Part shown: piece by piece, positions 20,270 to 29,035 of the stretch | Position numbering within the stretch: position 1 is the stretch's first letter | Layout of the letters: every line of letters starts with the position of its first letter | Origin: Oscillospiraceae bacterium | Lineage (GTDB): Bacteria > Bacillota > Clostridia > Oscillospirales > Ruminococcaceae | Length of the DNA stretch: 64,000 nt | Assembly (NCBI GenBank): GCA_015067185.1 | Contig: SVMZ01000004.1 | Coordinates: 62,001-126,000 of the forward strand | Reading direction: 5' to 3' | Notes under the pieces: model-generated | What the model was told of the DNA's origin: nothing | The model's input: only the letters and a program-made list of their open reading frames with translations | Databases searched by the model: none | Position numbers and translations under genes: made by a program

Positions 20270-21196
20270 TTGAAACTGGAGATCATCTCCACCGGAAAAA
20301 CGGTAGAAGAAGCAATAGACGCCGGATGTAAAGAACTTGGCGTAGAAAGAGATGTTATTGAGTTTGAGATTATAGAACGCCCCAAAAAAGCATTTTTGGG
20401 ATTAAAGGTTATTCCTGCAAAGGTAAAAGTAAGTGTAGTGCAGACAAAAGCAAATGTTGCACGTGATTACATTGCAGGTATTCTTGAAAAGATGGGGTTG
20501 AATATTGAAATTGAGACCGAAGACACAGAAGACAGCATTGTTCTTTCTCTGAAAGGCGAAGGTCTGGGTGTCGTTATTGGCCGCAGAGGCGAAACGCTGG
20601 ATTCTCTTCAGTATCTTGCATCTTTGGTTGCAAACAGAGAGGGTGGATCCTACAAGAGAGTTTCCATTGATATCGGAGATTACCGCAAGAAGAGAGAAGA
20701 AACTCTCAATGCACTGGCCAAAAAGCTGGCAGCACAGGCTGTTAAGACAGGACGCAGTGTGACATTGGAGCCGATGAATCCCTATGAACGCCGTGTGATC
20801 CATTCTGCTGTTCAGGAGGTAGAGGGTGCTACCAGTCGCTCCATCGGTGAAGAGCCCAATCGCAGAATCATCATCAGCAGTACTGCAGCACCGAAAAAGT
20901 CCTATAACGGTAAAAAATCCGGTTATGGCAGAAAATCCGGAAATTATAATCGTAAATATGCCGATAAGGCAACTGCGGGTGCAGAAGGAACTGAGAATGA
21001 GCCCGGTGCTGAGAACGGGACTTCCGAAGAGAACAAGAGAAACGGTGAGCGCCGTGAGTATAACCGCTCCGAGCGCAGAGATGGCAGACGCGGACAGAGA
21101 AGAGGTCCCAAGCCCGAACAGCCCGTTTCCACCAGACCGGCAGAGGTCAAAGAAGAGGCGAAGGACAAGCCCCTTTACGGAAAGATCGAACTGTAA
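20270..21196 (+). CDS. jag: RNA-binding protein Jag/KhpB
   Basis: SpoIIIJ-associated protein, known as KhpB in streptococci, an RNA-binding regulator of cell division and elongation. 308 residues in three parts. A Jag-N domain at about 1-55 carries KKAFLGLKVIPAKV. A KH domain at about 65-145 carries GVVIGRRGETLDSLQYL. An R3H domain at about 145-205 carries MNPYERRVIH. The remaining 100 residues are a disordered tail rich in Arg, Lys, Glu and Gly. It starts with TTG, with GGAGGA 9 nt upstream. Confidence 0.93.
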   Translation: MKLEIISTGKTVEEAIDAGCKELGVERDVIEFEIIERPKKAFLGLKVIPAKVKVSVVQTKANVARDYIAGILEKMGLNIEIETEDTEDSIVLSLKGEGLGVVIGRRGETLDSLQYLASLVANREGGSYKRVSIDIGDYRKKREETLNALAKKLAAQAVKTGRSVTLEPMNPYERRVIHSAVQEVEGATSRSIGEEPNRRIIISSTAAPKKSYNGKKSGYGRKSGNYNRKYADKATAGAEGTENEPGAENGTSEENKRNGERREYNRSERRDGRRGQRRGPKPEQPVSTRPAEVKEEAKDKPLYGKIEL

Positions 21197-21282
21197 GTTC
21201 GATGACGGAACGAAAAAATGTCGGTCGCCGTACTTGACGGCGGCCGATATTTAGTTTTTACAAGAAATGCGGGATGATGGTG

Positions 21283-22647
21283 ATGTCAACAATAGCAGCG
21301 ATATCTACACCGGCAGGAACCGGAGGAATTGCAGTGATACGAATATCCGGAACCGGGGCGCTGACAGTGGCAGACAGCATGTGTGAGCGTTTTGCCGCCG
21401 GAAAATCAGTTATGGATGTTCCGGGAGGAAGGACTGCACGGGTGCGGATTAAGGATGAAGAGGATGCTGTGCTGGATGACGGGGTTATCACTGTATTCAG
21501 AGCACCGGCGAGCTATACCGGCGAAGATGTGGTTGAAATATCTTGTCATGGCGGTGCTTATATTACAAGAATGGTGCTTCGCTCGGCAATTGTTCATGGG
21601 GCAATTCCCGCAGGACCGGGTGAGTTTACAAAGCGCGCATTTTTAAACGGAAAACTCAGTTTAACACAGGCGGAAGCGGTGATGGGACTGATTTCCGCAG
21701 GAGGAAAAAGTTCAGCGAAAGCAGCGTTGTCTCTTCTGGAAGGTTCTCTTTCCCGTGAACTGTGCAGAATCAGAGATGAGTTGACAGATACCGCAGCACA
21801 CATTTCCGCATGGATTGATTTTCCGGAGGAGGATGTAGAGGAAGTTTCTCATGAGGTTCTTGGTGCGGCGCTGAATAGAGCAAACAAAGCAATCACTGTT
21901 CTGGTGGATGGATATGACCGGGGAAAGTTAGTATCCGAAGGAATTAACGCCGTGATTTGCGGCAGACCCAATGTAGGAAAATCCACCCTGATGAACCTTT
22001 TGGCGGGATGTGAAAAAAGCATTGTTGCCGATATTGCGGGAACAACAAGAGATGTTGTGGAAGAAAGCATTCTGTTGGATGGATATACCATTCGTCTTTC
22101 GGATACGGCAGGTCTGCGGGATACGGGCGATGTGGTAGAGAGCATCGGTGTGGACAGAGCCAGAAAATGTATGGCACAGGCAGATCTGATTTTAGCAGTA
22201 TTTGAAGGCAGCGAGGAACCGAAAAAAGAAGATTTTGATTTAATTGAAGAGCTGAAAGATAGAAAATATATTGCTGTTGTCAACAAAAGCGATCTCGGAC
22301 AAAAAATTCCCTCTTCCCTTTTCGAAACAGCGCAGGCGGTTGTATTGATTTCTGCAAAAACCGGAGAAGGCTTCAATGAGCTTCGCTCTGCTGTTCTGAC
22401 AGCACTTGAACTGAATGAGTTTGATGCGGCAGCTCCGCTGCTGGCAGGAGAGCGTCAGTTTTACTGTGCAAAAAATGCACTGCAGGCTGTGAAAGAGGCG
22501 GAAGAGGCGCTGTATACCGGCATGACACTGGATGCAGTATGGGTTTGTGTGCAGTCTGCTGTGGCGGCACTCTGTGAGCTGGACGGAACAAGCGCCGATG
22601 AAAGTATGATTGAAGGTGTTTTCAAGAATTTCTGTGTCGGTAAATAG
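21283..22647 (+). CDS. mnmE: tRNA modification GTPase MnmE
   Basis: GTPase partner of MnmG in wobble-uridine modification. About 454 residues. It begins STIAAISTPAGTGGIAVIRISG, the usual N-terminus. The G domain has GRPNVGKSTLMNLL, DTAGLR and NKSDL. The C-terminal motif CVGK is the conserved folate/catalytic end. In-frame ATGs at 21274 and 21277 are alternative starts. It follows jag as expected, but mnmG is not next to it. Confidence 0.96.
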   Translation: MSTIAAISTPAGTGGIAVIRISGTGALTVADSMCERFAAGKSVMDVPGGRTARVRIKDEEDAVLDDGVITVFRAPASYTGEDVVEISCHGGAYITRMVLRSAIVHGAIPAGPGEFTKRAFLNGKLSLTQAEAVMGLISAGGKSSAKAALSLLEGSLSRELCRIRDELTDTAAHISAWIDFPEEDVEEVSHEVLGAALNRANKAITVLVDGYDRGKLVSEGINAVICGRPNVGKSTLMNLLAGCEKSIVADIAGTTRDVVEESILLDGYTIRLSDTAGLRDTGDVVESIGVDRARKCMAQADLILAVFEGSEEPKKEDFDLIEELKDRKYIAVVNKSDLGQKIPSSLFETAQAVVLISAKTGEGFNELRSAVLTALELNEFDAAAPLLAGERQFYCAKNALQAVKEAEEALYTGMTLDAVWVCVQSAVAALCELDGTSADESMIEGVFKNFCVGK

Positions 22648-22993
22648 AAATATGCAGTGACTGACAGGGAATGAAAACAAAACATGAGAAAGAAAATAAA
22701 GAATTAAAAGTATCAAGCAGCAATTTTTACTATTTATTTACAAACATAAAGGGCTATTTTGATATTATAGCCATAGGTGTAAAATCGTAGCATATCATCT
22801 GTTTCGGCAAATTCTGATGACATAAGCAGGTGTTATCGGAAGTACATTTTGATAAACACTTTATGGCGAAAAAGCGGAAATATAAAAAAGAACCGCATAA
22901 ATAAACGCGTAATAAGCTGTTCTTATTTACAAATCGTACTTTTTGCGATATAATGATAAAGTTACGGAGCAAATTGTAACAGGAGGAAGTTGG
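22648..22993 (+). promoter_or_regulatory. Intergenic region with promoter of the GldA-type ABC operon
   Basis: 346 nt without a gene. A sigma-A promoter, -35 TTTACA (22927-22932) and -10 TATAAT (22950-22955) with a 17-nt spacer, points at the ABC operon. A weak hairpin GGCTAT/ATAGCC near 22751-22772 follows mnmE but lacks a T-run. Nothing else recognisable is seen. Confidence 0.65.
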
Positions 22994-23944
22994 ATGATTG
23001 AAGTAAAAAATCTCGTTAAGCAGTACGGAAATAATTTCGCTGTTAACGACATCTCATTCGAGGTAAAACAGGGTGATATTCTTGGTTTCCTTGGTCCCAA
23101 CGGCGCAGGAAAAAGTACAACAATGAATATCATTACCGGATACCTTTCCGCTACTACCGGATCGGTGACCATCGATGGTATTGATATCATGGAGGATCCG
23201 ATTGGAGCAAAGGCAAAGATTGGATATCTGCCGGAGCACCCGCCGCTTTATCTTGACATGACAGTCAAGGAGTATCTTGGTTTTGTATACGAGCTGAAAA
23301 AGGCAACACAGCCTCGCACAGCGCATATCGATGAGATTTGCGAACTTGTTAAAATCAGTGATGTATATAAGCGTCCTATAAAGAACCTTTCCAAAGGTTA
23401 TAAGCAGAGAGTTGGAATTGCTCAGGCAATGATCGGAAATCCTGAAGTATTGATTCTGGATGAGCCGACCGTTGGTCTTGACCCCAAGCAGATCATTGAG
23501 ATCCGTAACCTGATTCGTGAACTTGGTGAACGTCATACCGTTATCCTTTCGTCCCATATTCTGCCCGAGGTTCAGGCTGTTTGCGACAGAATCATTGTTA
23601 TCAACAAAGGTAAGCTGGTTGCCGATGATACACCGGAAAACCTTTCTAAAAATCTCAGTTCTGATCATAAACTCAGACTGCGTGTTGACGGCCCTGAGAA
23701 GGAAATTGCCCGTCTGCTTGAAAAGATCCCTGGTATGCTGACAGTCAGCAAGCTTGGAGAGCGTGAACCCGGCGTATACGACTTTGATGTTGAAGGCGAG
23801 ACCGATTCTGATCTGCGTCGCGAGATATTCAAACGTCTTGCTGAAAGACAGTGGCCGATTCTCGGCATGAGAAGTTCCGAGATGACTCTGGAAGATATAT
23901 TCCTGCAGCTCACAAGTGATGACAGTGCTGCAAATAAACAATAA
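22994..23944 (+). CDS. ABC transporter ATP-binding protein, GldA-like
   Basis: 316-residue ATPase of an ABC-2 type exporter. Walker A is GPNGAGKSTT, the Q-loop region is GYLPEHPPLY, the signature is LSKGYKQRVGIAQ and Walker B is VLILDEPTVGLDP, followed by the H-loop SSHIL. A C-terminal extension of about 90 residues is typical of this branch. The start MIEVKNLVKQYG is preceded by AGGAGGAAG. The next three genes encode a permease, a GldG-like protein and a DUF4340 protein, a set widespread in Clostridia and Bacteroidota. The substrate is unknown. Confidence 0.9.
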   Translation: MIEVKNLVKQYGNNFAVNDISFEVKQGDILGFLGPNGAGKSTTMNIITGYLSATTGSVTIDGIDIMEDPIGAKAKIGYLPEHPPLYLDMTVKEYLGFVYELKKATQPRTAHIDEICELVKISDVYKRPIKNLSKGYKQRVGIAQAMIGNPEVLILDEPTVGLDPKQIIEIRNLIRELGERHTVILSSHILPEVQAVCDRIIVINKGKLVADDTPENLSKNLSSDHKLRLRVDGPEKEIARLLEKIPGMLTVSKLGEREPGVYDFDVEGETDSDLRREIFKRLAERQWPILGMRSSEMTLEDIFLQLTSDDSAANKQ

Positions 23945-23985
23945 GCGATAAGTTCGGATTTTTACCGAAAGGATGGTCATAATTC

Positions 23986-24687
23986 ATGTTAGCTATAATG
24001 CGTCGCGAATTTAAGGCGTATTTCACTTCGCCCATCGGCTACATTGTTGTCGCCGCATTTTTCCTCATGTCAGGTGTTTTCTTTTCTCAGCTGGTAGCCT
24101 ACGGTGTTGCGGATATGCGCAATCTGTTCAGCACAATGTATACCGTTATTATGTTTCTCATTCCTGTTCTTACCATGAGACTGATGAGTGAGGATAAGAA
24201 AATTAAGACAGACCAGATTCTGCTCACCTCCCCGGTAACAATCACCGGTGTTGTGCTTGGCAAATATTTTGCAGCATTGCTTGTGTATATTGTTGCCACT
24301 CTCTCCACGGTTGTTCAGTGCCTGATGGTAGGTCTCTTTACTACACCGGAGTGGGGTGTTATCTTCACCAACTATATTGGTATGATTCTGCTTGGTGCCA
24401 CTTTTATCGCCATTGGTATGTTTATCTCCTCCCTGACTGAGAATCAGGTTGTTTCTGCCATTGGTGCTATTGCCGCTTCGATTCTTGTAACTGTTATGGA
24501 CAGCATTGTTCCGAAAATCAATATCGAGTTCCTGGATGCATTTCTTACCGATGCTACCTTCTCCAGCCGTTACAACGAGTTTATGACAGGCGTTATCGAT
24601 TTCTCCAACATCATGTTCTTCCTCAGTATTATTGCCGTCTTCCTGTTCCTCAGCGGCAGAGTACTTGAGAAGAGACGCTGGGCATAA
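23986..24687 (+). CDS. ABC-2 type permease, GldF-like
   Basis: 233-residue integral membrane protein with about six hydrophobic segments. It starts with RREFKAYFTSPIGYIVVAAF, the characteristic N-terminus of GldF-type permeases. It is the membrane partner of the upstream ATPase (41-nt gap) and precedes the GldG-like gene by 22 nt. The name refers to sequence resemblance, not to gliding motility, which is not suggested by anything else here. Confidence 0.88.
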   Translation: MLAIMRREFKAYFTSPIGYIVVAAFFLMSGVFFSQLVAYGVADMRNLFSTMYTVIMFLIPVLTMRLMSEDKKIKTDQILLTSPVTITGVVLGKYFAALLVYIVATLSTVVQCLMVGLFTTPEWGVIFTNYIGMILLGATFIAIGMFISSLTENQVVSAIGAIAASILVTVMDSIVPKINIEFLDAFLTDATFSSRYNEFMTGVIDFSNIMFFLSIIAVFLFLSGRVLEKRRWA

Positions 24688-24709
24688 TCAGGAAAGGAGA
24701 AGACGGATT

Positions 24710-26326
24710 ATGAATAACGAAAAGAACAATGAAAATATCGTCAACGAAGAAATCGTCAGCGAAGAGACCGTAAATGAAGAAGTTGCTGCAGAAGAAATCG
24801 TGAACGATGAGACAGTGGAAGAAATTGTCGAAGAAAAAGCTCCCAAAGCACAGAAAAGTAAAAAAGGCCGTTCTGCCGCACAGCTTCGTAAGCTGAAGTA
24901 TGGCGGTACTGCTACGGCAATTACTGCAATTGGTATTGTGGTCATCATTGTAATCAATATGATTGCTACCGCGCTGACAGATCGTTTTGGTCTTACACTG
25001 GATATGACCAGAAACTCCATCTTTAAACTCAGCGAGAAATCCATACAGTATGTTGAGGATATTGACAAGGAAATCAATATCTATATTCTGATTGATGAAG
25101 AGACTTATAAAGCAGCCGGTATCTATTATTCCAGTGCAGCCAGCGTAATCGAAAGCTATGCACAGATTAACAGCAACATTACGGTATCTTATGAGGATAT
25201 CATCAGCAATCCGACATTTGTAAGTCAATTCCCCCACCTCACCCTGAACCAGAGCGATATTGTTGTTGCCTGTGGTGACAGAGCAATTGCTCTTACTCAG
25301 GATGACCTGATTACTGCTTCCGCCACAGAGAGCGGCAGCTACACGGTATCCTCCACAGCAGAGCAGTCTATGACTTCTGCCATTCTGACTGTTGCATCCG
25401 ATGAGATTGTAAAAGTCAGTGTTCTTACCGGTTATGATAACGGCGATGCCTCTGGTATTGTTTCCCTCTTCACCGGCAATAACTACGATGTAGACGAAGT
25501 TGCTATCCAGACAGAGGAGATTGATCCTGAGACAGATATCCTTGTGCTCTACGGAATTAAACGTGATCTGGATGAGGAATCTATCAAGAAGATTGAGAAA
25601 TTCCTTAAGAATGATGAAAAAGAAGAATGCAGAGCGCTCTATTACTTTGTTTCTACCGATACTTCCCTTGAAGACATGGATTACTTTGGCGCCTTCCTCA
25701 ATGACTGGGGTATTGATGTTTCCACAGATTATATCTATGAAACCAACAGCAGCAAGTATCTGAGCGGGTATCCCTTCAATACCGTTCCCGAAATTATCAA
25801 TACCGATGTTTCCGGCGGTCTTGAGAATAAGAATCTCTACATTACCATGTTCAATGCCCGCAGAGTGGATCTTGTTGATACCGGATACAGCAATGAAGCT
25901 CTTCTGCAGTTCTCCGACAGTGCAATGGCTCTTCCCGTTGAGGCTGCTGTAGAGGGACAGGAGATTTCTACTGCAGATACCGAGTCTGCCAAGGGCACTG
26001 CTGCAGTTGCCTGCACCACCTATACCCAGTTTGACGGAACAACACCTTGCCGTTCCCGTATTGTTGTGTTCTCCTCTGATGCGGCATTTTCTCCCTCTAT
26101 CCTCAACAGTACCTATTACGGAAATGCTGACTACCTGATGTCTCTCTCCAATGTCGTAACAGATAACTCCACATATGTTTATGTAGAAGCTAAGAATCTG
26201 GATACCGCAACCATGGTCGTTACACAGGGTCAGGTTCTGGGTATTATGATGGCTTTCATCATCCTTGTTCCGCTGGTAGTACTTGTTGTCGGTGCTATCG
26301 TTTGGATCAGAAGAAGACACAGATAA
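24710..26326 (+). CDS. GldG-like ABC-associated membrane protein
   Basis: 538 residues. The first 65 are cytoplasmic and very acidic, with iterated EEIV/EETV units ending in basic KAQKSKKGRSAAQLRKLKYG. One transmembrane helix follows (ITAIGIVVIIVINMIATALT). A large extracytoplasmic domain resembles the GldG/uncharacterised ABC transport family (LTLDMTRNSIFKLSEKS), and a C-terminal transmembrane helix ends in WIRRRHR. It is probably part of one complex with the neighbouring ATPase, permease and DUF4340 protein. Start MNNEKNNE with AAAGGAGAAG upstream. Confidence 0.85.
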   Translation: MNNEKNNENIVNEEIVSEETVNEEVAAEEIVNDETVEEIVEEKAPKAQKSKKGRSAAQLRKLKYGGTATAITAIGIVVIIVINMIATALTDRFGLTLDMTRNSIFKLSEKSIQYVEDIDKEINIYILIDEETYKAAGIYYSSAASVIESYAQINSNITVSYEDIISNPTFVSQFPHLTLNQSDIVVACGDRAIALTQDDLITASATESGSYTVSSTAEQSMTSAILTVASDEIVKVSVLTGYDNGDASGIVSLFTGNNYDVDEVAIQTEEIDPETDILVLYGIKRDLDEESIKKIEKFLKNDEKEECRALYYFVSTDTSLEDMDYFGAFLNDWGIDVSTDYIYETNSSKYLSGYPFNTVPEIINTDVSGGLENKNLYITMFNARRVDLVDTGYSNEALLQFSDSAMALPVEAAVEGQEISTADTESAKGTAAVACTTYTQFDGTTPCRSRIVVFSSDAAFSPSILNSTYYGNADYLMSLSNVVTDNSTYVYVEAKNLDTATMVVTQGQVLGIMMAFIILVPLVVLVVGAIVWIRRRHR

Positions 26327-26341
26327 TAAAGGAGTATAACA

Positions 26342-27874
26342 ATGGCAAAGACGAAAAAAGCCATGACAAAGCGTCAGCGCTCATTGGTTACGGCTGCAAT
26401 TGCATTGCTTGCAGTCATTCTGGTTGTTGTGATTATCCTCGTTCTCCCTGAGAAAGAAAAGGAAGAGGAAAGCACTTCCTCTTCTACATCGGTAGCAGAT
26501 CTGATTCCGCTTATTTCGTATAAACCGGAAGAGGTGGCTGAACTCAAGGTTGAAAATGATAAAGACGGCTATACGGTAGTTGTATATGAAGACAAGACAA
26601 AAAATGACGATGGTGAAGAGGAAATAAGCTATTCCATGGAAATGGAAGAGTTGGAGGGTATTTCGGTTCTTGACAGCGCCAACTTCAGTGTCCTCTCCTC
26701 CAAGATGACCAACATTAAGGCAGAAGAGTTGATCACTGAAGATGTAAGCCGCAAGGGTGAGTTTGGTTTTGATGATCCTCTTGCTACTCTTACATTTAAG
26801 CTCAGAGACGGATCCAGTAACACTCTTATAATTGGTGCTGCTGCTCCTGCCGATGCAGGTTATTATGTGCTCTATGAAGATAAGATTTATCTTGCACAAA
26901 CCAGCACCTGCGAGATATTCCTCAAGGGTTACCGTGATTTTGTTGCCATGACCCTCACGATGGAAGTTGATCTTGAGCAATACAGCATTATGTTTGCCGG
27001 TTTGAAGATCAGCGGTACTCTCCATCCGGAAGAGATCGAAATATCTTATGATGCCGAGGCTACGGCTGCCAGTGAGTATGTTCTTACCAGCACCACCTAT
27101 AAAATGAAGGCCGGAGATATAGAGAAAGGTGTCCGTTCTCTGATTGTTGATGAGAAATTTAAAACCCTTCTGAATCTGAAAGCCTCTGAGGTTATAGAAG
27201 CCAATCCTACCGAAGCACAGCTGAAGGAATATGGATTGGATGAGCCTTATTCCGAAATCGAGTTCTCTCTTTTTGCTGATGCGGAACAGAAAGAAACCGT
27301 TGAATACAGCATCAAGATCAGTGAACCGGTTGATGGCAGCTGTTATGTCATGCACGATGACGTGAATGTCATCTATAAAATGGATATTCCCGAAGAGAAC
27401 ATGTTTAAGTATACCTTCAACGATATGGTCAATACCATGCCGCTTGTTCCCTACATCACCAAGGTAGAGAGAATGATTCTCACTACACCGGAAAAAGAAT
27501 ATGTTTTTGACATTGAGCATATTCTTGATGAGGAAGAAAAAGAAGATATCATTGTTACTTATGAGGGAAGAACGCTCATTTCTGATTATTTCCGTACCTT
27601 CTACGGAACCTGCATCGGTATAACCGGAGACGAGTATGTTAATATTGAGGAGATGCCCAGTATTAATTCTCTCGGTAAACCGCTGCTGGAGATAACCTTC
27701 CAGTATATCAATGGCGGCAGAGAAGATGACGTGATTTCCATCTATGAAGGACCGATCCGTCGCGCATATGTTGCTTATAACGGACAGCTTGAGTTCCTCT
27801 CCAAGACAACCAAGCTGGAAACCGCCCTTGAAAATCTTGAGAAGGTTCTGAACGATCAGGAAACCAGTTATTGA
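26342..27874 (+). CDS. DUF4340 membrane-anchored protein
   Basis: 510 residues with one N-terminal transmembrane helix (SLVTAAIALLAVILVVVIILVL) followed by an extracytoplasmic region. DUF4340-type repeats recur as hydrophobic-GxxxP blocks such as KGEFGFDDPLATLTFKL and LKEYGLDEPYSEIEFSL. The family regularly accompanies GldG-type ABC exporters. It is separated by 15 nt from the previous gene and followed by a strong terminator, so it is the last gene of the operon. Biochemical role unknown. Confidence 0.85.
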   Translation: MAKTKKAMTKRQRSLVTAAIALLAVILVVVIILVLPEKEKEEESTSSSTSVADLIPLISYKPEEVAELKVENDKDGYTVVVYEDKTKNDDGEEEISYSMEMEELEGISVLDSANFSVLSSKMTNIKAEELITEDVSRKGEFGFDDPLATLTFKLRDGSSNTLIIGAAAPADAGYYVLYEDKIYLAQTSTCEIFLKGYRDFVAMTLTMEVDLEQYSIMFAGLKISGTLHPEEIEISYDAEATAASEYVLTSTTYKMKAGDIEKGVRSLIVDEKFKTLLNLKASEVIEANPTEAQLKEYGLDEPYSEIEFSLFADAEQKETVEYSIKISEPVDGSCYVMHDDVNVIYKMDIPEENMFKYTFNDMVNTMPLVPYITKVERMILTTPEKEYVFDIEHILDEEEKEDIIVTYEGRTLISDYFRTFYGTCIGITGDEYVNIEEMPSINSLGKPLLEITFQYINGGREDDVISIYEGPIRRAYVAYNGQLEFLSKTTKLETALENLEKVLNDQETSY

Positions 27875-27895
27875 TCTTGGGCAAATTAAATATTA

Positions 27896-27937
27896 CAAAA
27901 ACAGGGTAAGGATCTTAGGATCCCTACCCTGTTTTTT
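27896..27937 (+). terminator. Rho-independent terminator of the ABC operon
   Basis: Stem ACAGGGTA/TACCCTGT with extended A/T pairing and an inner GGATC/GATCC pairing is followed by TTTTTTT on the plus strand. It begins about 25 nt after the DUF4340 stop codon. Confidence 0.85.
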
Positions 27938-27986
27938 TCTCTGTACTGCTGCCGAAAGTATGGTATGAGCTGGCAGCTGCGTTCCG

Positions 27987-28811
27987 TCAGCCGTGCAATT
28001 TTCTGTATTTGACTGGGACAAAGCCGGTCTGTTTTTTAAATATCCTGCAAAAATAAGAAGCGCTGGAGAAACCCACCCTCTGGGATATTTCCTCAATGGA
28101 GAGGTTGGTTTTGGTGAGAAGCTCTGTGGCGCGCTCGATTCTTTTTGTGTGGATATATTCACTCACCGTGCAGTTGAAGTGGGTGCGGAAGTTTTTATAG
28201 AGTGTGCTTTTGGAGCTGTTGGCATTTTTGGAGATCTCCTTTACAGACAATTCTCTCTCCAGATTGGCATCAATAAAGGTGACCGCCGACTGAAGGCATT
28301 CACTGAGATCCGGCTTGAGCATATTTTCAAGCAGAATATATTTTGCAAGCATTGTTGCAACGTTGGAGACACTTTGTATTCTGTCGGAATCAAACAGAGG
28401 GATATCATGGTAATATTTCCGCAGTTCTCCGGTATCCAGTCCCAGGGCAGAGAGGTGCTCATCAGGCAGAGGCAACTCGGTATCCGGCTTCATACGTCCG
28501 AAAATAATATAGCCTATCAGTTCGTCACCGTAAAAGAGGGGAATCGCCACATTGACAAGACAGCCGTGGCAGATATGCATTTCTGCTTTTTTGCTTTCGC
28601 GGCATTTATCGAGCAGTGCGGCATCGGAGCAGAAACAGGCATTTTTTCCGGCAGAGGTACACTGTATTGCTTGACAGTAGCGATTGTTTTTCATGCGGTA
28701 GCTACTTGCGGGAGAAAAATCAGTTTTAAGCAGATCAATATCTATCCCTGTCGCATTATAAAAATCCTGCAGAGCACAGTTTATCTTATTTATATCATAG
28801 TTGACGACCAT
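27987..28811 (-). CDS. AraC-family regulator with PocR sensory domain
   Basis: 274 residues. The N-terminal half is a PocR-type ligand-binding domain (LQDFYNATGIDIDLLKTDF, then a Cys-rich stretch CTSAGKNACFCSDAALLDKC and ICHGCLVNVAIPLFYGDELIG). The C-terminal 100 residues are an AraC DNA-binding domain with two helix-turn-helix units (LSVKEISKNANSSKSTLYKNF and LSIEEISQRVGFSSASYFCR). The start MVVNYDINK has GGGGTGATG upstream. It is divergent from the aminotransferase/creatininase pair and may control it. The ligand is unknown. Confidence 0.88.
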   Translation of the reverse strand: MVVNYDINKINCALQDFYNATGIDIDLLKTDFSPASSYRMKNNRYCQAIQCTSAGKNACFCSDAALLDKCRESKKAEMHICHGCLVNVAIPLFYGDELIGYIIFGRMKPDTELPLPDEHLSALGLDTGELRKYYHDIPLFDSDRIQSVSNVATMLAKYILLENMLKPDLSECLQSAVTFIDANLERELSVKEISKNANSSKSTLYKNFRTHFNCTVSEYIHTKRIERATELLTKTNLSIEEISQRVGFSSASYFCRIFKKQTGFVPVKYRKLHG

Positions 28812-28848
28812 TTCATCACCCCGCTCACGACAATGATAATATAAGCCC

Positions 28849-28876
28849 ATTATAACACAAGGAGAGTTTTTGTCAA
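28849..28876 (-). promoter_or_regulatory. Promoter of the PocR-AraC regulator gene
   Basis: -35 TTGACA (28871-28876) and -10 TATAAT (28849-28854) on the minus strand with a 16-nt spacer, 38 nt before the start codon. Confidence 0.75.
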
Positions 28877-29035
28877 CAAATTTCGCGAATATGGACTATA
28901 ATTAAAAAAATAAGGAACTATATATCTTTTTAAATACGGTGCGATTTGGTAAAATAAAGATAATGGCAAGGCTGTACCATGTGTGCAGAGCTGTAAAGAA
29001 ATATATTTTGAAATATGTGAAACGGAGGAAAGATC

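Noticed and set aside
22750..22775. Hairpin GGCTAT/ATAGCC as a terminator of mnmE
   Set aside because: The stem is short and no T-run follows, so the end of the mnmE transcript is left unassigned.
24650..26320. Long open frame (556 codons) antisense to the GldG-like gene
   Set aside because: It lies entirely opposite a well-supported membrane protein gene, gives a Cys/Gly/Asn-rich product without recognisable domains, and has no convincing ribosome-binding site. It arises from the codon use of the real gene.
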